NCBI GenBank assembly: GCA_001051155.2
Contig: JYIP02000007.1
Span: forward strand, 3,784,342 to 3,848,341
Reading direction: 5' to 3'
Length of the DNA stretch: 64,000 nucleotides
DNA from: Chrysoporthe austroafricana
Taxonomy: Eukaryota; Ascomycota; Sordariomycetes; Diaporthales; Cryphonectriaceae
Translations under genes and position numbers: made by a program
Notes under the pieces: generated by a model
The model's database searches: none
The model's input: only the letters and a program-made list of their open reading frames with translations
Told to the model about the DNA's origin: nothing
Shown here: one piece after another, positions 18,661 to 27,774 of the stretch
Numbering within the stretch: position 1 is the first letter of the stretch
Layout of the letters: each line of letters starts with the position of its first letter

Positions 18661-19255
18661 GGAGCCCTTATAATAGATCCATATCAGCGAGTCGCCGTAG
18701 CGGGCCAGCGACTAGACGAACGCGTTGAAAAGGGGATATAATAGGAAGCACCGTAGAAGTCTGCGTCTGAGTCCATTTTGTATGTGGCTGTCCTCCGCGC
18801 GAGGCCTAAAAGCCACTCTCAGGGAAGAAGTTTGCAGGACAGCAGAGCTGTCTCCTACATATTATACGCAGGCTGGAGATTGCAAAGATGCTTTTGAAAA
18901 TGCGAGAAGGGGCAGGTAAGCGCTCCTGGATAAGGCCGAATATCTGCTCGAGCGTGAGGAATCGCGGGCCGCAATATCTCGACGATATACTGGCACGAAT
19001 ATAGTGCCTCGTCTGTAGGGTGCTAGGGCTGGCGCAGAGGGAGGAGGGCCCAGCGGGAGCTGAAGGTGAGGTCATTATCTCTCGAAGGAAACAGGCGCCT
19101 TGTAGGGACGGGGTGGGTCGCAGATCTGGTCGAGTTTGCTAACGCGGTTACCAGAGCGGCCACACCAGGGCCAAGTTCTGGTAAGAGCCATCTTCAGCAG
19201 AGGGTCCGTGCGAAGTCCTCTTCGTTGGCACCTGTTAGCGCCTGTTAGCGGTCGG
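18661..19255 (-). pseudogene. Cytosine-5 DNA methyltransferase fragment 2
   Basis: The minus strand reads PRFLTLEQIFGLIQERLPAP, matching fragment 1 with changes, and upstream SKLDQICDPPRPYKAPVSF. Insertion of unrelated sequence at 18,735-18,900 and several frame breaks make it the most degraded of the three. Confidence 0.7.
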
Positions 19256-20170
19256 ATTATATCTTCACCGAGGCGTACATGAGGATGTGCTTACATGTAT
19301 ACCCAATATGCATACCAGACCTGGCGAGCTCGGCGTCGCACTCGCGCTGGTAAGATCGGTAGATAGCTTGCGAAAACGACTTCGAGAATAAAAGCTGGCA
19401 ACTTTTTGGTAGTAAAGTCGACGAAGCAGCGATCAGGTTCGATTCCACATCAGCGAATAGCCGTAGCGGGCCAGCGACTTGGACGAGCACGTTGAAGAAG
19501 GGGCAGGTAAGCGCTCCTGGATGAGGCCTGAATATCTGCTCGGGCGTGAGGAATCGCGGCCGCAATATCTCGACGATATAATACTGGCACGAATATAGCG
19601 CCGCAACGTTAAAGAAGGTGGGGTTATTGTCTCGAAGGAAACAGGCGCCTTGTGGGGACGGGGTGGGTCGCAGATCTTGTCGAGTTTGGCAACAGAGCGA
19701 CTAGGGCGTGGGCAGCCATGGCGCGGCCAGCCATTCTAGCGAGCTCGGCGTCGCACTCGCGCTGGTAAGATTGGTAGATGGCTACCCTAGCTATGTCTGC
19801 ATCCGAGCGCTCCATCTTGCTGACGGTAGACGGAACATATCTGTCTTGTTGACCCGGTTTTGCCCTGGAAAAAAAATAAAGATCAGCTTTGGTATTGTGA
19901 ATGAAAGGTTCCTTGACTTACGATTGGTCTTGGGATTCGCTAGAATGTAGTTAGTCTACTTAGATCTATTGTTGTCAAAGGAAGTTGGCTTACCTGGCCT
20001 AGCTAAATAATATGCTAGCTGATATTCGAGATGGTCTGAGACAATCCCACAGACGAAACCTTCGCATTGCAAGAGTTTCGCCGACTGCTAACAAATCTTT
20101 TTCCCAGCCTTTATGGATGGGACGAGGTATTGTTATTGCAAGTGAGACTCACAGATGTTTGCGCCTACAA
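19256..20170 (-). pseudogene. Cytosine-5 DNA methyltransferase fragment 3 with upstream introns
   Basis: The segment 19,610-19,430 repeats FLTPEQIF, FFNVLVQ and SLMWN. Upstream, an ATG at 19,815 starts MERSDADIARVAIYQSYQRE, and the SYQRECDAELAR string occurs at all three fragments. Further upstream are two well-formed introns: GTAAGC...GACTAAC...TAG around 19,990-19,940 and GTAAGT...GCTGAT...CAG around 19,920-19,866, separated by an 18-nt exon. So this copy kept the 5' exons of the ancestral gene. Frame breaks downstream show it is dead. Confidence 0.65.
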
Positions 20171-20588
20171 GGCAAAAGTCTTGGGATTTTCGGCACGATT
20201 GTGAAACTTTCGTCTGCAGCTTGAGCTGTAGGTTGTGGGTAAAATCGACTGGAATGAAAATGGCTGTAGAGTGCTCAACTTTAAATATGTAAAGCACAGA
20301 ACTATTAGGGTTAGGGTGCTGGTTGCTCCACTTTTCCAGAATATTCTCTCGTTAATTTTGTTCGTTACCGAGGGTTTATCTTAGATGTAACCCAGGCACG
20401 TGACCCGTTAGCTACCAGGCTTTCTATCGTGAGTGCTCGAGATATCGTGGGTGCTCGAGACAAGGTTAGCTTTCTAGCTCTCTAGCTGGCTGCTGGTCCT
20501 TTCCGTTATTTCTATATCTATTCTTTTCCTTCCTCTTCTCAGGATAGTCAACCCAGCAGTTCTCTGGCAAGTTGTTTTGGTATTTATA
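20171..20588. other. No gene; telomere-like dispersed repeat at 20,245-20,325
   Basis: AAATATGTAAAGCACAGAAC followed by TATTAGGGTTAGGGTGCTGG and TTGCTC recurs at 51,680-51,730 with few changes. It contains two TTAGGG units. CTCGAGA(TATC/CAAG) is repeated at 20,437-20,465. No coding sequence seen. Confidence 0.55.
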
Positions 20589-21232
20589 GATGCCTAGCTC
20601 TATCCTGGACCTCCTTTGGTTCCTTTTCCTTCTTTTTTTCTGGCTTATCAGGCTAACGGTTTCGCTTCTAGAGCCTCTATACTCGTCGAGGAAGTCTTGT
20701 TTGACGCCAAAGAGCCTGACGACCCCTGAGGTCAGCCAGATCTGGCCTCTGATGCGAGCGGCAGAAAATCCAAAGAGAATCCAGAGTAGACCGTCATTGC
20801 TAGCGAGGCCGACGAGAAGAGGCAGCGGCGGAAGCGGCAGAGCGGCGACATATTTCCTTCCCAAACAAATCCGACCTTTTTCAGACCTTGAGGGGCAAGG
20901 TTTAACATACCATAAAGTCAGGACAATACCGCTGGTAGAGTCTTGGGCTCAGACGCCGCAGCAGATCCTCACTACCAGCGTTCAAAAGCGAACATTCAGA
21001 AGCTTTGGCGCAGAACTCATAGTCTAACCGCAACGAACTCGTGGTCCCCCCACGTTGACCGTCGGCGCGAAGCAGACTGTGGCGCCAACAGCCATCCAGC
21101 TCTCGACCAGTCGTGGCGCTGCATTCTCAGGACTATCCCGTCCCCTCTGCAACGGAGACAGTCTCTCCAAGCGGCACCACGCCTCGAAAGCAATTCCCAC
21201 TTACCCCATCTTATGCAAACGACAAGAAGCAG
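20589..21232 (+). pseudogene. SNF2-family-associated fragment, plus-strand copy
   Basis: The plus strand reads SFGAELIV, TVGAKQTVAPTAIQL and STSRGAAFSGL. The copy in the 16.5-kb unit (minus strand) has FGADSWLP, VGVKQTVRQ-stop-AIQL and SASRGAA, so the two are inverted relatives; a third trace is at 53.78-53.83 kb. The 5' part (20,590-20,880) has a frame I cannot assign. Function of this segment unknown. Confidence 0.4.
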
Positions 21233-21234
21233 GA

Positions 21235-21790
21235 GGTTGTTTTGCGTTGACACAAAAGCCCGCCACTCCAGCCGAGCACAGCGGCACCGTTGCTTGTGCT
21301 TGCCGAGTTTGATTGCAGAAAGGTTCCGTGGCAGTTCGTTCCGTAGACCGATATGACGGCAGGGTGGCGGGCCGGAAAGCTCTCGTCTGCAGACGAATTG
21401 CTGGCGCTGGCGAGGAAGATGATGTTTTCCTGACGCTGTCTCTGCACAGTCTTGATAGCCTCGCGTATCCTTTAGTCGTCTCTTAGGAAGCCGAAAGACA
21501 TCGAGATGATATCGGCTTTGCAGGCCTGCTCAGCCCAGAGGATGGCCTATCCAGACAGTGTTGTAAGAATTATAGGTTACAGACGAGATGACTACTCCAC
21601 TCACATTCTTGATATTTTCTTGACTTCGCTCGAGCTCATTCGTATTTTCGGCAACACGCGCCACCAGGAGTTCCACACTAGGAGCGCGTGTGGCGACGAT
21701 ATCTCGGACTCCATACGCGAGTTCAGCATCAAATTCCCCAGAGTTTGCCAGCCCGGGTCCTCAGTCGCCACGGCTACGATGGCAGGGATC
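21235..21790 (-). pseudogene. Subtilisin-like (S8) protease pseudogene, middle part, inverted
   Basis: The minus strand reads RAPSVELLVARVAENTNELE, RSQENIKN, an intron (GTGAGT...GATAG, about 21,622-21,565), AILWAEQACKADIISMSFGF, LRDD-stop-RIREAIKTV, RQENIIFLASASNSSADESF and PARHPAVISVYGTN. This is the core of an S8 peptidase between the His and Ser motifs, with the oxyanion-Asn region ASASN. The stop is CAA to TAA. The His-containing N-terminal and Ser-containing C-terminal parts are missing on this strand; the latter lies beside it on the other strand. Confidence 0.8.
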
Positions 21791-22087
21791 TGCGCCAACA
21801 TGCTGGCGTACACCTCCTTCCTCCTTTCGCTGCCCCTGCCACTTCAGGGGTGGGCAGCGAGCGGATCAACCCATATCCTCCAACGCCTCTGGACGGCAAA
21901 GAGGATGGAGGCAATGCTGTATCGCCTGGCATTACCGAATATCGACTGTCTACGGCTCAAGGCCGTACAGCCGACGTGGTTCTGGAAGAGAAACCCGGAC
22001 GATTACGGGCGGTATTGCGTTATTTACGATACTTTGTCGGATGTCGATAGGAGGTTTCCAACTAGGCCGGGAACGGGGACGGGCTAA
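21690..22087 (+). pseudogene. Subtilisin-like (S8) protease pseudogene, C-terminal part
   Basis: The plus strand reads VCQPGSSVATATMAGICANM, carrying the GSSVATA motif with the nucleophilic Ser, then LAYTSFLL and a downstream region KRMEAMLYRLA. It follows and faces the middle part encoded on the minus strand, so the gene was broken and one half inverted; the breakpoint lies between about 21,690 and 21,760. Confidence 0.7.
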
Positions 22088-22096
22088 GAGGGTTTT

Positions 22097-22172
22097 AATC
22101 AGCAAAGCTTCGCTTATAGTGAGCTTAGTTGATTACTAAGCGAGCAAGCGAAGCTTTGCTTAGTTGAATTCT
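22097..22172. repeat. Perfect palindrome with nested hairpin
   Basis: AGCAAAGCTTCGCTT (about 22,101-22,115) pairs perfectly with AAGCGAAGCTTTGCT (about 22,146-22,160). The loop itself contains GCTTAGT...ACTAAGC. It would extrude as a cruciform. Confidence 0.85.
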
Positions 22173-22660
22173 CTCTAGGGGGTCCTGAAATCCGTGTACG
22201 GACCAGGCTTGGCATATACCCATTTGATGATTGGTCCGGACTATTCGTTCCGGGAAAGGGTTAGGGTCCTGCGGGGGTCTAAGGGGTTTAGGGGGGTCCA
22301 GGGGGTTCCCCCCTGGGAAATTCGATTTCCATACCAAAATACCAAAATACCAAAACGCGTCTGTACTAACTATCGCTATCCTTTTCTATCGCTATTAATA
22401 TTTCAAGGAAGCGAATCAGGTATAATATAGCATAAAATGCTATTTACGATTAAAAGCTAACGTTCCCAGGTTATTGCGATATTTGCAGCGCCTTGTTATA
22501 GCAGAAGACGGGGTATTTAGCTACTTATCCCTTTATAGCTTCTCGATTAGAGCCTATAATAATGCTGCCGCTATTCGTTTTGGAAGGCTTTTATTGACTG
22601 GGCTTTTCTTATTGCTAATCGTTATTGCAGCTGCTAAGGATTCTAGCTAACGTTTTCTTT
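22173..22660. other. No gene; AT-leaning sequence with short direct repeats
   Basis: Contains AAAGGGTTAGGGT (22,254), a G-rich stretch (22,268-22,310) and three ACCAAAAT units (22,333-22,355). I see no frame worth naming. Confidence 0.5.
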
Positions 22661-22663
22661 AGC

Positions 22664-22930
22664 AAGTTCTTCCAGAGCGACGAGCCTTCCAGACCGACAA
22701 GCCTTCCAGACCGACAAGCCTTCCAGACCGATAAGCCTTCCAGACCGACAAGCCCTCTATCCGTACGCTAGGCGCAAAAGAATCCTCTGTCTAAGCACTA
22801 TTTGCGGATGAATGCTAGAGGTTAAGCCGTTTAAAAAAAAGCCTCTACCGGCCAGACCAGCCAGCCCTCCAGCCCAGCCAGCCTTCCAGCCCAGCCAGCC
22901 TTCCAGCCCAGCCAGCCTTCCAGCCTCTAC
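22664..22930. repeat. Two related 17-bp tandem arrays
   Basis: Array 1 (22,664-22,755) has about five units of CCTTCCAGACCGACAAG. Array 2 (22,857-22,926) has about four units of CCTTCCAGCCCAGCCAG. The two units share CCTTCCAG and period, so they descend from one 17-bp minisatellite interrupted by about 100 bp. Confidence 0.9.
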
Positions 22931-22955
22931 GCCGGCCAGACCAGAGGCGTATATA

Positions 22956-23090
22956 GCGAAAGAACCAGAATGGCGCCTGCAAACGCGGGCCGGCGAAAAC
23001 TACGGGACGCCGTAGGCGGCGCGTAGTTTCGGCCCGCGTTATTTGGCAAGCCAGGCGCCATTCGGTTCTTAAGCTTGAGCTTGAGCTTAA
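22956..23090. repeat. Long imperfect inverted repeat
   Basis: The left arm AAGAACCAGAATGGCGCCTG continues as ACGCGGGCC and AAAACTACG. The right arm is CGTAGTTT, GGCCCGCGT, then CCAGGCGCCATTCGGTTCTT. Each arm is about 50 bp around a 15-bp centre near 23,013. It is followed by GAGCTT/AAGCTT reiterations (23,070-23,092). It resembles a MITE or a large hairpin. Confidence 0.85.
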
Positions 23091-23225
23091 GCCCGAAATC
23101 GCTCGCGATTTTCGCTATATCGGCAATGCCCTGGCAATCTGAGCCCTCGAAGCTTTGCCTAGGGCTAGCAACCTTGCGTTGGCTGTAGGAATATTAACTC
23201 ATCATTCTACTGGCGAGAGTCTTTC

Positions 23226-23335
23226 CCTGTTGAATATTGACAAGGCTCTCAGGCGCCCTCCAGGCACCCAGGCGCTCCCAGGCCTGCGGACCTCTAGATT
23301 GGCATCGTGGTTTCCTAAATAGGAAACTACCCTGG
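23226..23335. repeat. Dispersed palindrome-bearing repeat, copy 2
   Basis: CCCTGTTGAATATTGACAAG followed by GCTCTCAG, and GGCATCGTGGTTTCCTAAAT followed by AGGAAACTA. Compare 14,676-14,790. The flanks are otherwise unrelated. Confidence 0.75.
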
Positions 23336-23399
23336 CCTCTGGGACGATAAATCGATGCCAAACGAACCTTATCGGTCGAAAGGAAAGGTCAACGGGCGA

Positions 23400-23735
23400 A
23401 AAGAAAGATAAGCGGTATTTCTATACCTCTAGGGGGTCAGAGGGCCCTCTACCACAACAACGGAGTGCGACTAGGTCCCCGACGCCGGCCTGTCCTACTC
23501 GCCGTCGAGCGTACAGTCGTCCGACTCGAGGTAGCAGCCCGCCGCCCATGCCTACGGCTATATGGAGAATTATTATGATCGAGATACGCGATACTGATAG
23601 TAGCATGGGAGAGAATACCGCATCTCTGCTGCTCATCCCTCTCTGCGCCGAAAGGTATTTTCGCTACTGTCGATATTCTCAACTTGCGAATATCTTGCTT
23701 CGCTGCTATGCCTTCTAATATTGTCTCAAGCAGTA
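23400..23735 (-). other. Unassigned frame
   Basis: Minus-strand frames of 70-77 codons (Arg/Thr-rich) lack family motifs. I cannot support a gene. Confidence 0.25.
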
Positions 23736-23978
23736 GAGGTTATATATATATATATATTGATCTCTGTCATTTAACCAGTCTGAAATAGATATCGACCTGA
23801 AGAACAGGCTCCTTTTGATTACTTGCAAAACCCTTTCAGAAGCCACTACAGCTTTGCTATACCGTAGCATTCAACCAGTTGCATATCTTTTTTGTTTCTT
23901 TCTTTTTTTTTTTGCCTTCCGTAACTCCAATCCCGCCGACCTTTTCTCTCCCCTGACGATTGATTCGACATAGCAGCA
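23736..23978 (+). promoter_or_regulatory. Promoter and leader of the truncated 23,979 gene
   Basis: A (TA)n stretch (23,742-23,758) lies about 220 bp upstream of the ATG. A pyrimidine-rich leader (TCTTTTTTGTTTCTTTC..., 23,887-23,911) ends in CATAGCAGCAATG. The arrangement is that of an ordinary fungal promoter. Confidence 0.35.
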
Positions 23979-24163
23979 ATGCTGAGTCTGGAACCGTTGT
24001 TTACCCCTTTCAGCAACCAATCTGCTTCGTTCCAAAGCGTCGCCGACAATGCCGTCAATATTATTGGGATCGACATTTCATACTTTCAACCGGCTATGGG
24101 ACAATGTCCGGTGGACGAATCAGAGTTCGGCGGCTGGGACCATATCACATACATTACATTTTC
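23979..24163 (+). pseudogene. Truncated 5' gene end, possibly GH18 chitinase-like
   Basis: ATG at 23979, MLSLEPLFTPFSNQSASFQS, then NIIGIDISYFQPAMGQCPVD, EFGGWDHITYITF, after which the frame runs into AGCT array at about 24,163. The strand-helix-strand pattern IGIDISYF...W.HITYITF resembles the first beta strand and second strand of fungal GH18 chitinases; this is a tentative match on few residues. No catalytic motif is present. A real promoter plus 60 codons fused abruptly to repeat DNA indicates truncation. Confidence 0.4.
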
Positions 24164-24929
24164 GTATAGCTCGCACAGCCCGTATAGCGCGTCAGCTTGT
24201 AAACCTCGCATAGCTTATCTTCGCACAGCTCCCAGAGCTCCGAGAGCTCCTATAGCTCGCATAGCTCCTACAGCCCACTCCTCTCGTAGCCCTTGCTTAT
24301 GCAGCTCTCGCAGCTCTCGGAGCTCTCGCAGCTCTTCTCGCAGCTCGCGCAGCTTGCATAGCTTGCACAGCTGCCACCAGCACACAAGGCCCAGGCCCGC
24401 GCACACACACACACAGCTGTCTGTCACGCACACAGCTGTCCCTGCGCTATGCCCCGCTATGCCCCGCACGACCAGCTGCGGTAATGCTTATGTCCGACTA
24501 TAGCCGAGCCACGTGATTACACGCACTGGTGCTAGCTGGCTGACTGTCTGCCTGTATGCCGGCCGGCAAGCCAGAAGACACACGCGCACTGGTACTGACA
24601 CACGTGCTCCTCCTCTGTACAGACCAGCCAGCCAGCCCGTGCCTGCGATGGCATCACCCCCTCTTCCTTTCTTTGTCACAGCCAGCTGCCCGCATGGCGT
24701 CCTCCCCCTGCTGCTCTTCTTGCTCCTCTTCTTCCTCGTGGCCAGCTGCATGCAGAGCATCACACCCTACGGGCGCTCCTTCATGTCTAGCTGACTGGCT
24801 GCGTGACTGGCTGGCTGGCTGTCTGCCTGCGTGCCGGCCGGCAAGGCCAGAGCAGCCATGAACACCTTGTGTCCTCTCGCATCCTGCCATAGCCCCTCGT
24901 CCCTCTCTCCTCCCACAGCCTTCTTAACA

Positions 24930-25490
24930 CTCTTCCCATAGCTCCGCCCAGACCTCCTCTTCGCACAGCTCCTCACAGCTCCTCACAGCTTGCACGGCTT
25001 CGAACGTGCCGAACGAACGTGCCGAACGAACGTGCCGAACGAACGTGCCGAACGAACGTGCCGAACGAACGTGCCGAACGAACGTGAGCTTGCTTGCACA
25101 GCTCGCACAGCTGCCACTCCTCCCAGATCCTGTCCCAAGCCTCATCACCCACAGCTTGCACAGCTCGTACGGCTGCTACGGCTGCTCCTCCCACAGCTCC
25201 CAGAGCTCTTACAGCCTCGACAGCCCGCACAGCTTGTTAGCTCGCACAGCTCATCTCCCCACAGCTCCCTCCACTCGCAGTCCATATCTTTAAGAGCTCC
25301 CACGAAGCTTGCACAGCTTGCAAAGCTCATCTTCCCAGAGCTCCCAGAGCTCCCAGACCTCATCTTCGCACAGCTCTCACAGCTGGCACAGCTCGCACAG
25401 CTCCTCTTGTGTTGGTTGGTTCCTCCCAGCTCCTCTGGCAGCTCTTGTCTTGACAGCTCGCACAGCTCCTCTTCCTGCCAGCTCGACCTG
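24930..25490 (+). repeat. AGCT array of copy B (second array)
   Basis: AGCT recurs every 9-12 bp, mostly as CACAGCTC, CAGAGCTC or ACAGCTTG, for more than 500 bp. Read on the minus strand it gives GAGCTGTG/GAGCTGCG codon strings (Glu-Leu-Arg/Trp), like the coiled-coil genes at 12.5-14.0 kb. Confidence 0.9.
25001..25087. repeat. 13-bp tandem repeat inside the AGCT array
   Basis: CGAACGTGCCGAA is repeated about 6.6 times without change. It interrupts the AGCT periodicity and has no AGCT itself. Confidence 0.95.
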
Positions 25491-25839
25491 CCAGCTCCTC
25501 CCAGCAGCTCTTGTCTCGGACGCCTCCGGTAAGCTCCTCTCGTCGTGGCACCTCCCAGCTTCTGTCATGCTGACCACGCCTCCCAGCGCCTCTCCCGATA
25601 CTGCCTCTCCCGATAGTGCCCGACAACGCCTCCTCCCCACCCGCCACGTTGCCGCCGTCCTCCCTCCCCCTTGTCGAGCTTGCCCCCCCCCCTCCTGGTC
25701 CCCGCGCGCGGCGGACGTTGGCCGGCGGAAGAGGAAGGACATATATCTTGAAGCGTGCCGGCGGAAGGTCGCCTGCGCGGGACGCATTACGCCTTGTTTG
25801 CCTTATCCCCTTTCTTGCCCTGTTATCCTTGTCGATATT

Positions 25840-26662
25840 GTCTTCGACGTACCCCCAGGCTTGTCATCGAGTGTTCGCGCTTCCCCGGTGGTGGTAGTGC
25901 GGCGCGTCGCCGTGCGCATAGACAAGCAGTCCGTATCTTTGGTTTGTCGGTCTTTGCGTTGTTTCTCAAACGTCCCTTTTGTCGTCCCCAGGTTCCTTTT
26001 TACTTTCGTCCCCGAGCCCTTTCGGGTTTGCCTCTGCGCGCGCGTATGTGCAGAAGGCGTCCGGGGGCTGGCGGCGTTTTCCAGTTCTGCTGCCACGGGC
26101 TCGCACAGCTGCTACTCCTCCTCCCACCACTCGAGCTTGCTCTGTCCCCCCCCCCCTCCTCCTGGTTCCCGCGCGCGTATACATGTCGAGGTCGGTCGGA
26201 AGAAAGTGTGGTCCCTGATGTCTTTTGCGTCGGCTGCGCGGCGCGTCGTGGCGCGGTAGTGGAGGTGGTGCCCGCGCGCGTGTCCGTGGTATATGGTTTC
26301 AAGCCGCCCCTTTGTCCTCCCCAGACGTCCCCCCGCGCCCCGCGATATATCCCCAGGCTTGTTGCCGAATATCCATACCCCCCGGACGGTAATAGTGGCA
26401 GTGCGGCGCGTTGTGGTATGGTGTGGTGTGGTGGTGGTGGAAGTGGTGCTGCCCGCACGCGCGTCTGTTTTGAACCGCCCTTTTGTCATCTCTCGTCGTT
26501 CCCAGGCTTCCTCCCCCTTATGCCCCGCGATATATCCCCAGGCTTGTTATCGAGTATCCGCACCCCCCGGGCATTCGTGGTAGCAGTATGGCGCGGTGTG
26601 GTATGGTATACGGCGTGTGTAGCATCGTGTGGTGGTGGTGGTGGTGGTGGTGGTGGTGGTGG
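25840..26662 (+). repeat. ~175-bp degenerate subrepeats and GGT tract
   Basis: The unit includes GCGATATATCCCCAGGCTTG, TCGAGTATCCGCACCCCC, GGCAGTGCGGCGCGT(T/C)GTGG and TATGG...TTTCAA...CCGCCC. Copies are visible around 25,850, 26,340, 26,525, and at 29,620 and 29,780 in copy C; one lies reversed at 10,500-10,590. The third ends in an 11-unit GGT run (26,628-26,662). Confidence 0.75.
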
Positions 26663-26830
26663 GTGCTTGGTGCGAAATCCACTATGTGTGCCTCTGTCTG
26701 CCGCTCGCGCCCTCGGTCCTCGCTGCGCTCTATGCTCTGCCTGCGCGCCCCAAGAACCATTCTGACAACCAGTCCGAACGCCACCACACTCGCTACCCGC
26801 TCTTGCCGGGGGTGGCAACGGCGCAAGACC

Positions 26831-27143
26831 CTCTATGCTGCTGTATCTCGCAGGCCGGGCTGCCAGACGGGCTGTTTGAGGTGCCCGAGGCCCGGGCTTG
26901 TTGCATGGCAGTATTCATATTTGAATATAATAGCATTATGCTTGAAAGTATTTTCGAAATATTTGGCAATACCAGGCGGAATATGCCGGAAACTATTTTC
27001 TGGTAGTAGTATAGAGAAACGTACTTGGCCGGGGAAGGGGGGGGAGAAGAACATCAAGGCCGACGACTGGAACAATTCGCAATCTAATGCACCGCTCTTT
27101 CTTGTAACAGCCTCTATTAAAACGGCGCGTATAGCTACCTACC
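26831..27143. other. Spacer between copies B and C, left part
   Basis: An AT-rich stretch (26,905-27,010) contains ATTCATATTTGAAT (palindrome). No supported gene. Confidence 0.4.
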
Positions 27144-27374
27144 CTATCTTCTCGTCCAGATGGAATCCATATATCCTCGCGCATAGCCCTCAAGCTCAGG
27201 CAGCAACGTCTCGCGCATCTCCACGAGCCCGGCATGCAGCGCATCCCGCAGCTCACGCCGCAGCTCACGCCGCAGCTCATCCTGATGGTCCTGAAGCTGA
27301 TCCCGCATCTCGTCGCGGAGCTCATCGCGGATCTTGTCCCTGAGCTCGTCGCGCATCTGTTTGCTGTCCATCAT
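27144..27374 (-). CDS. Small coiled-coil protein (76 aa), function unknown
   Basis: An ATG at 27374 opens 76 codons: MMDSKQMRDELRDKIRDELR, DEMRDQLQDHQDELRREL, then LLPELEGYARGYMDSIWT and a stop. It is almost wholly a charged coiled coil with RDELRD repeats, like the C-terminal parts of the 9.4-kb protein. It may be a relic C-terminus of that family rather than a gene: the upstream sequence lacks an obvious leader, and the RDEL periodicity could reflect repeat expansion. Confidence 0.35.
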   Translation of the reverse strand: MMDSKQMRDELRDKIRDELRDEMRDQLQDHQDELRRELRRELRDALHAGLVEMRETLLPELEGYARGYMDSIWTRR

Positions 27375-27774
27375 CACGTCTCCTCCTCGCGCACCGCTCG
27401 CTTCTGTCCTGTCGCCCCCGAGGCGGCGTCGTTTATTCGAAATGTCAGGCCCGGGACCAGATGCTATGGTGTCATAGCTCGGCAGCTGGGCCTTACGTCG
27501 GCTTCCGTGATGTTGAGTCCCTTCGGCGGCGGCAGATGGAGGAGGCCAGTCCCACTGTCCAGGTGGGATTACGCCGCCGCGTCCGCCGTACAGAGAGGCA
27601 AGGTGCGTTCTGTCGAAGATGCTGACAAATGGCGGCGCAGGCAGATCAAATTTTCAATACAGACGGGAAAAGGGTCTCGGGTAAAGAAGGCATTCCAGAG
27701 CAAATAGGACGGACTGGTAGCTTCGAACGAAGAAAATGCAGCTGGTAGTAGTAGAAGAGAAGAACAAACATAGC
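27375..27774 (+). other. Unassigned open region
   Basis: A plus-strand frame reads ESLRRRQMEEASPTVQVGLR and FNTDGKRVSGKEGIPEQIGR with one stop. No family recognised. Confidence 0.25.

Larger units (their letters stand above)
24164..26830 (+). repeat. Composite GC-rich repeat, copy B
   Basis: Order: AGCT array (24,164-24,375); module with CACACAGCTGTC, CGACCAGCTG and ATGCTTATGTCCGACTATAG (24,395-24,545); CCAGC/CTGGCTG-rich module with GAGCATCACACCCTACGGGC and GCCGGCCGGCAAGGCCAGAG (24,730-24,860); a second AGCT array (24,930-25,490); GCGGACGTTGGCC / ATATATCTTGAAG module (25,690-25,760); then degenerate ~175-bp subrepeats (25,840-26,660). Copy C (27.78-30.1 kb) follows the same order. Frames up to 336 codons cross it but are low-complexity Ser/Cys/Val artefacts. 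No terminal repeats or transposase seen. Confidence 0.8.

Noticed and set aside
19430..19450. tRNA B-box match (GGTTCGATTCC)
   Set aside because: It falls inside the methyltransferase-derived repeat, with no A box or cloverleaf around it.
8810..25087. CRISPR-like arrays (21-bp and 13-bp tandem repeats)
   Set aside because: The units are directly adjacent without spacers; they are minisatellites in a eukaryotic genome.
24164..26765. Very long open frames (up to 336 codons) across the composite repeats
   Set aside because: They are Ser/Cys/Val/Arg-rich, overlap on both strands in several frames, and follow the DNA repeat period; GC-rich DNA with few stop-forming triplets explains them.
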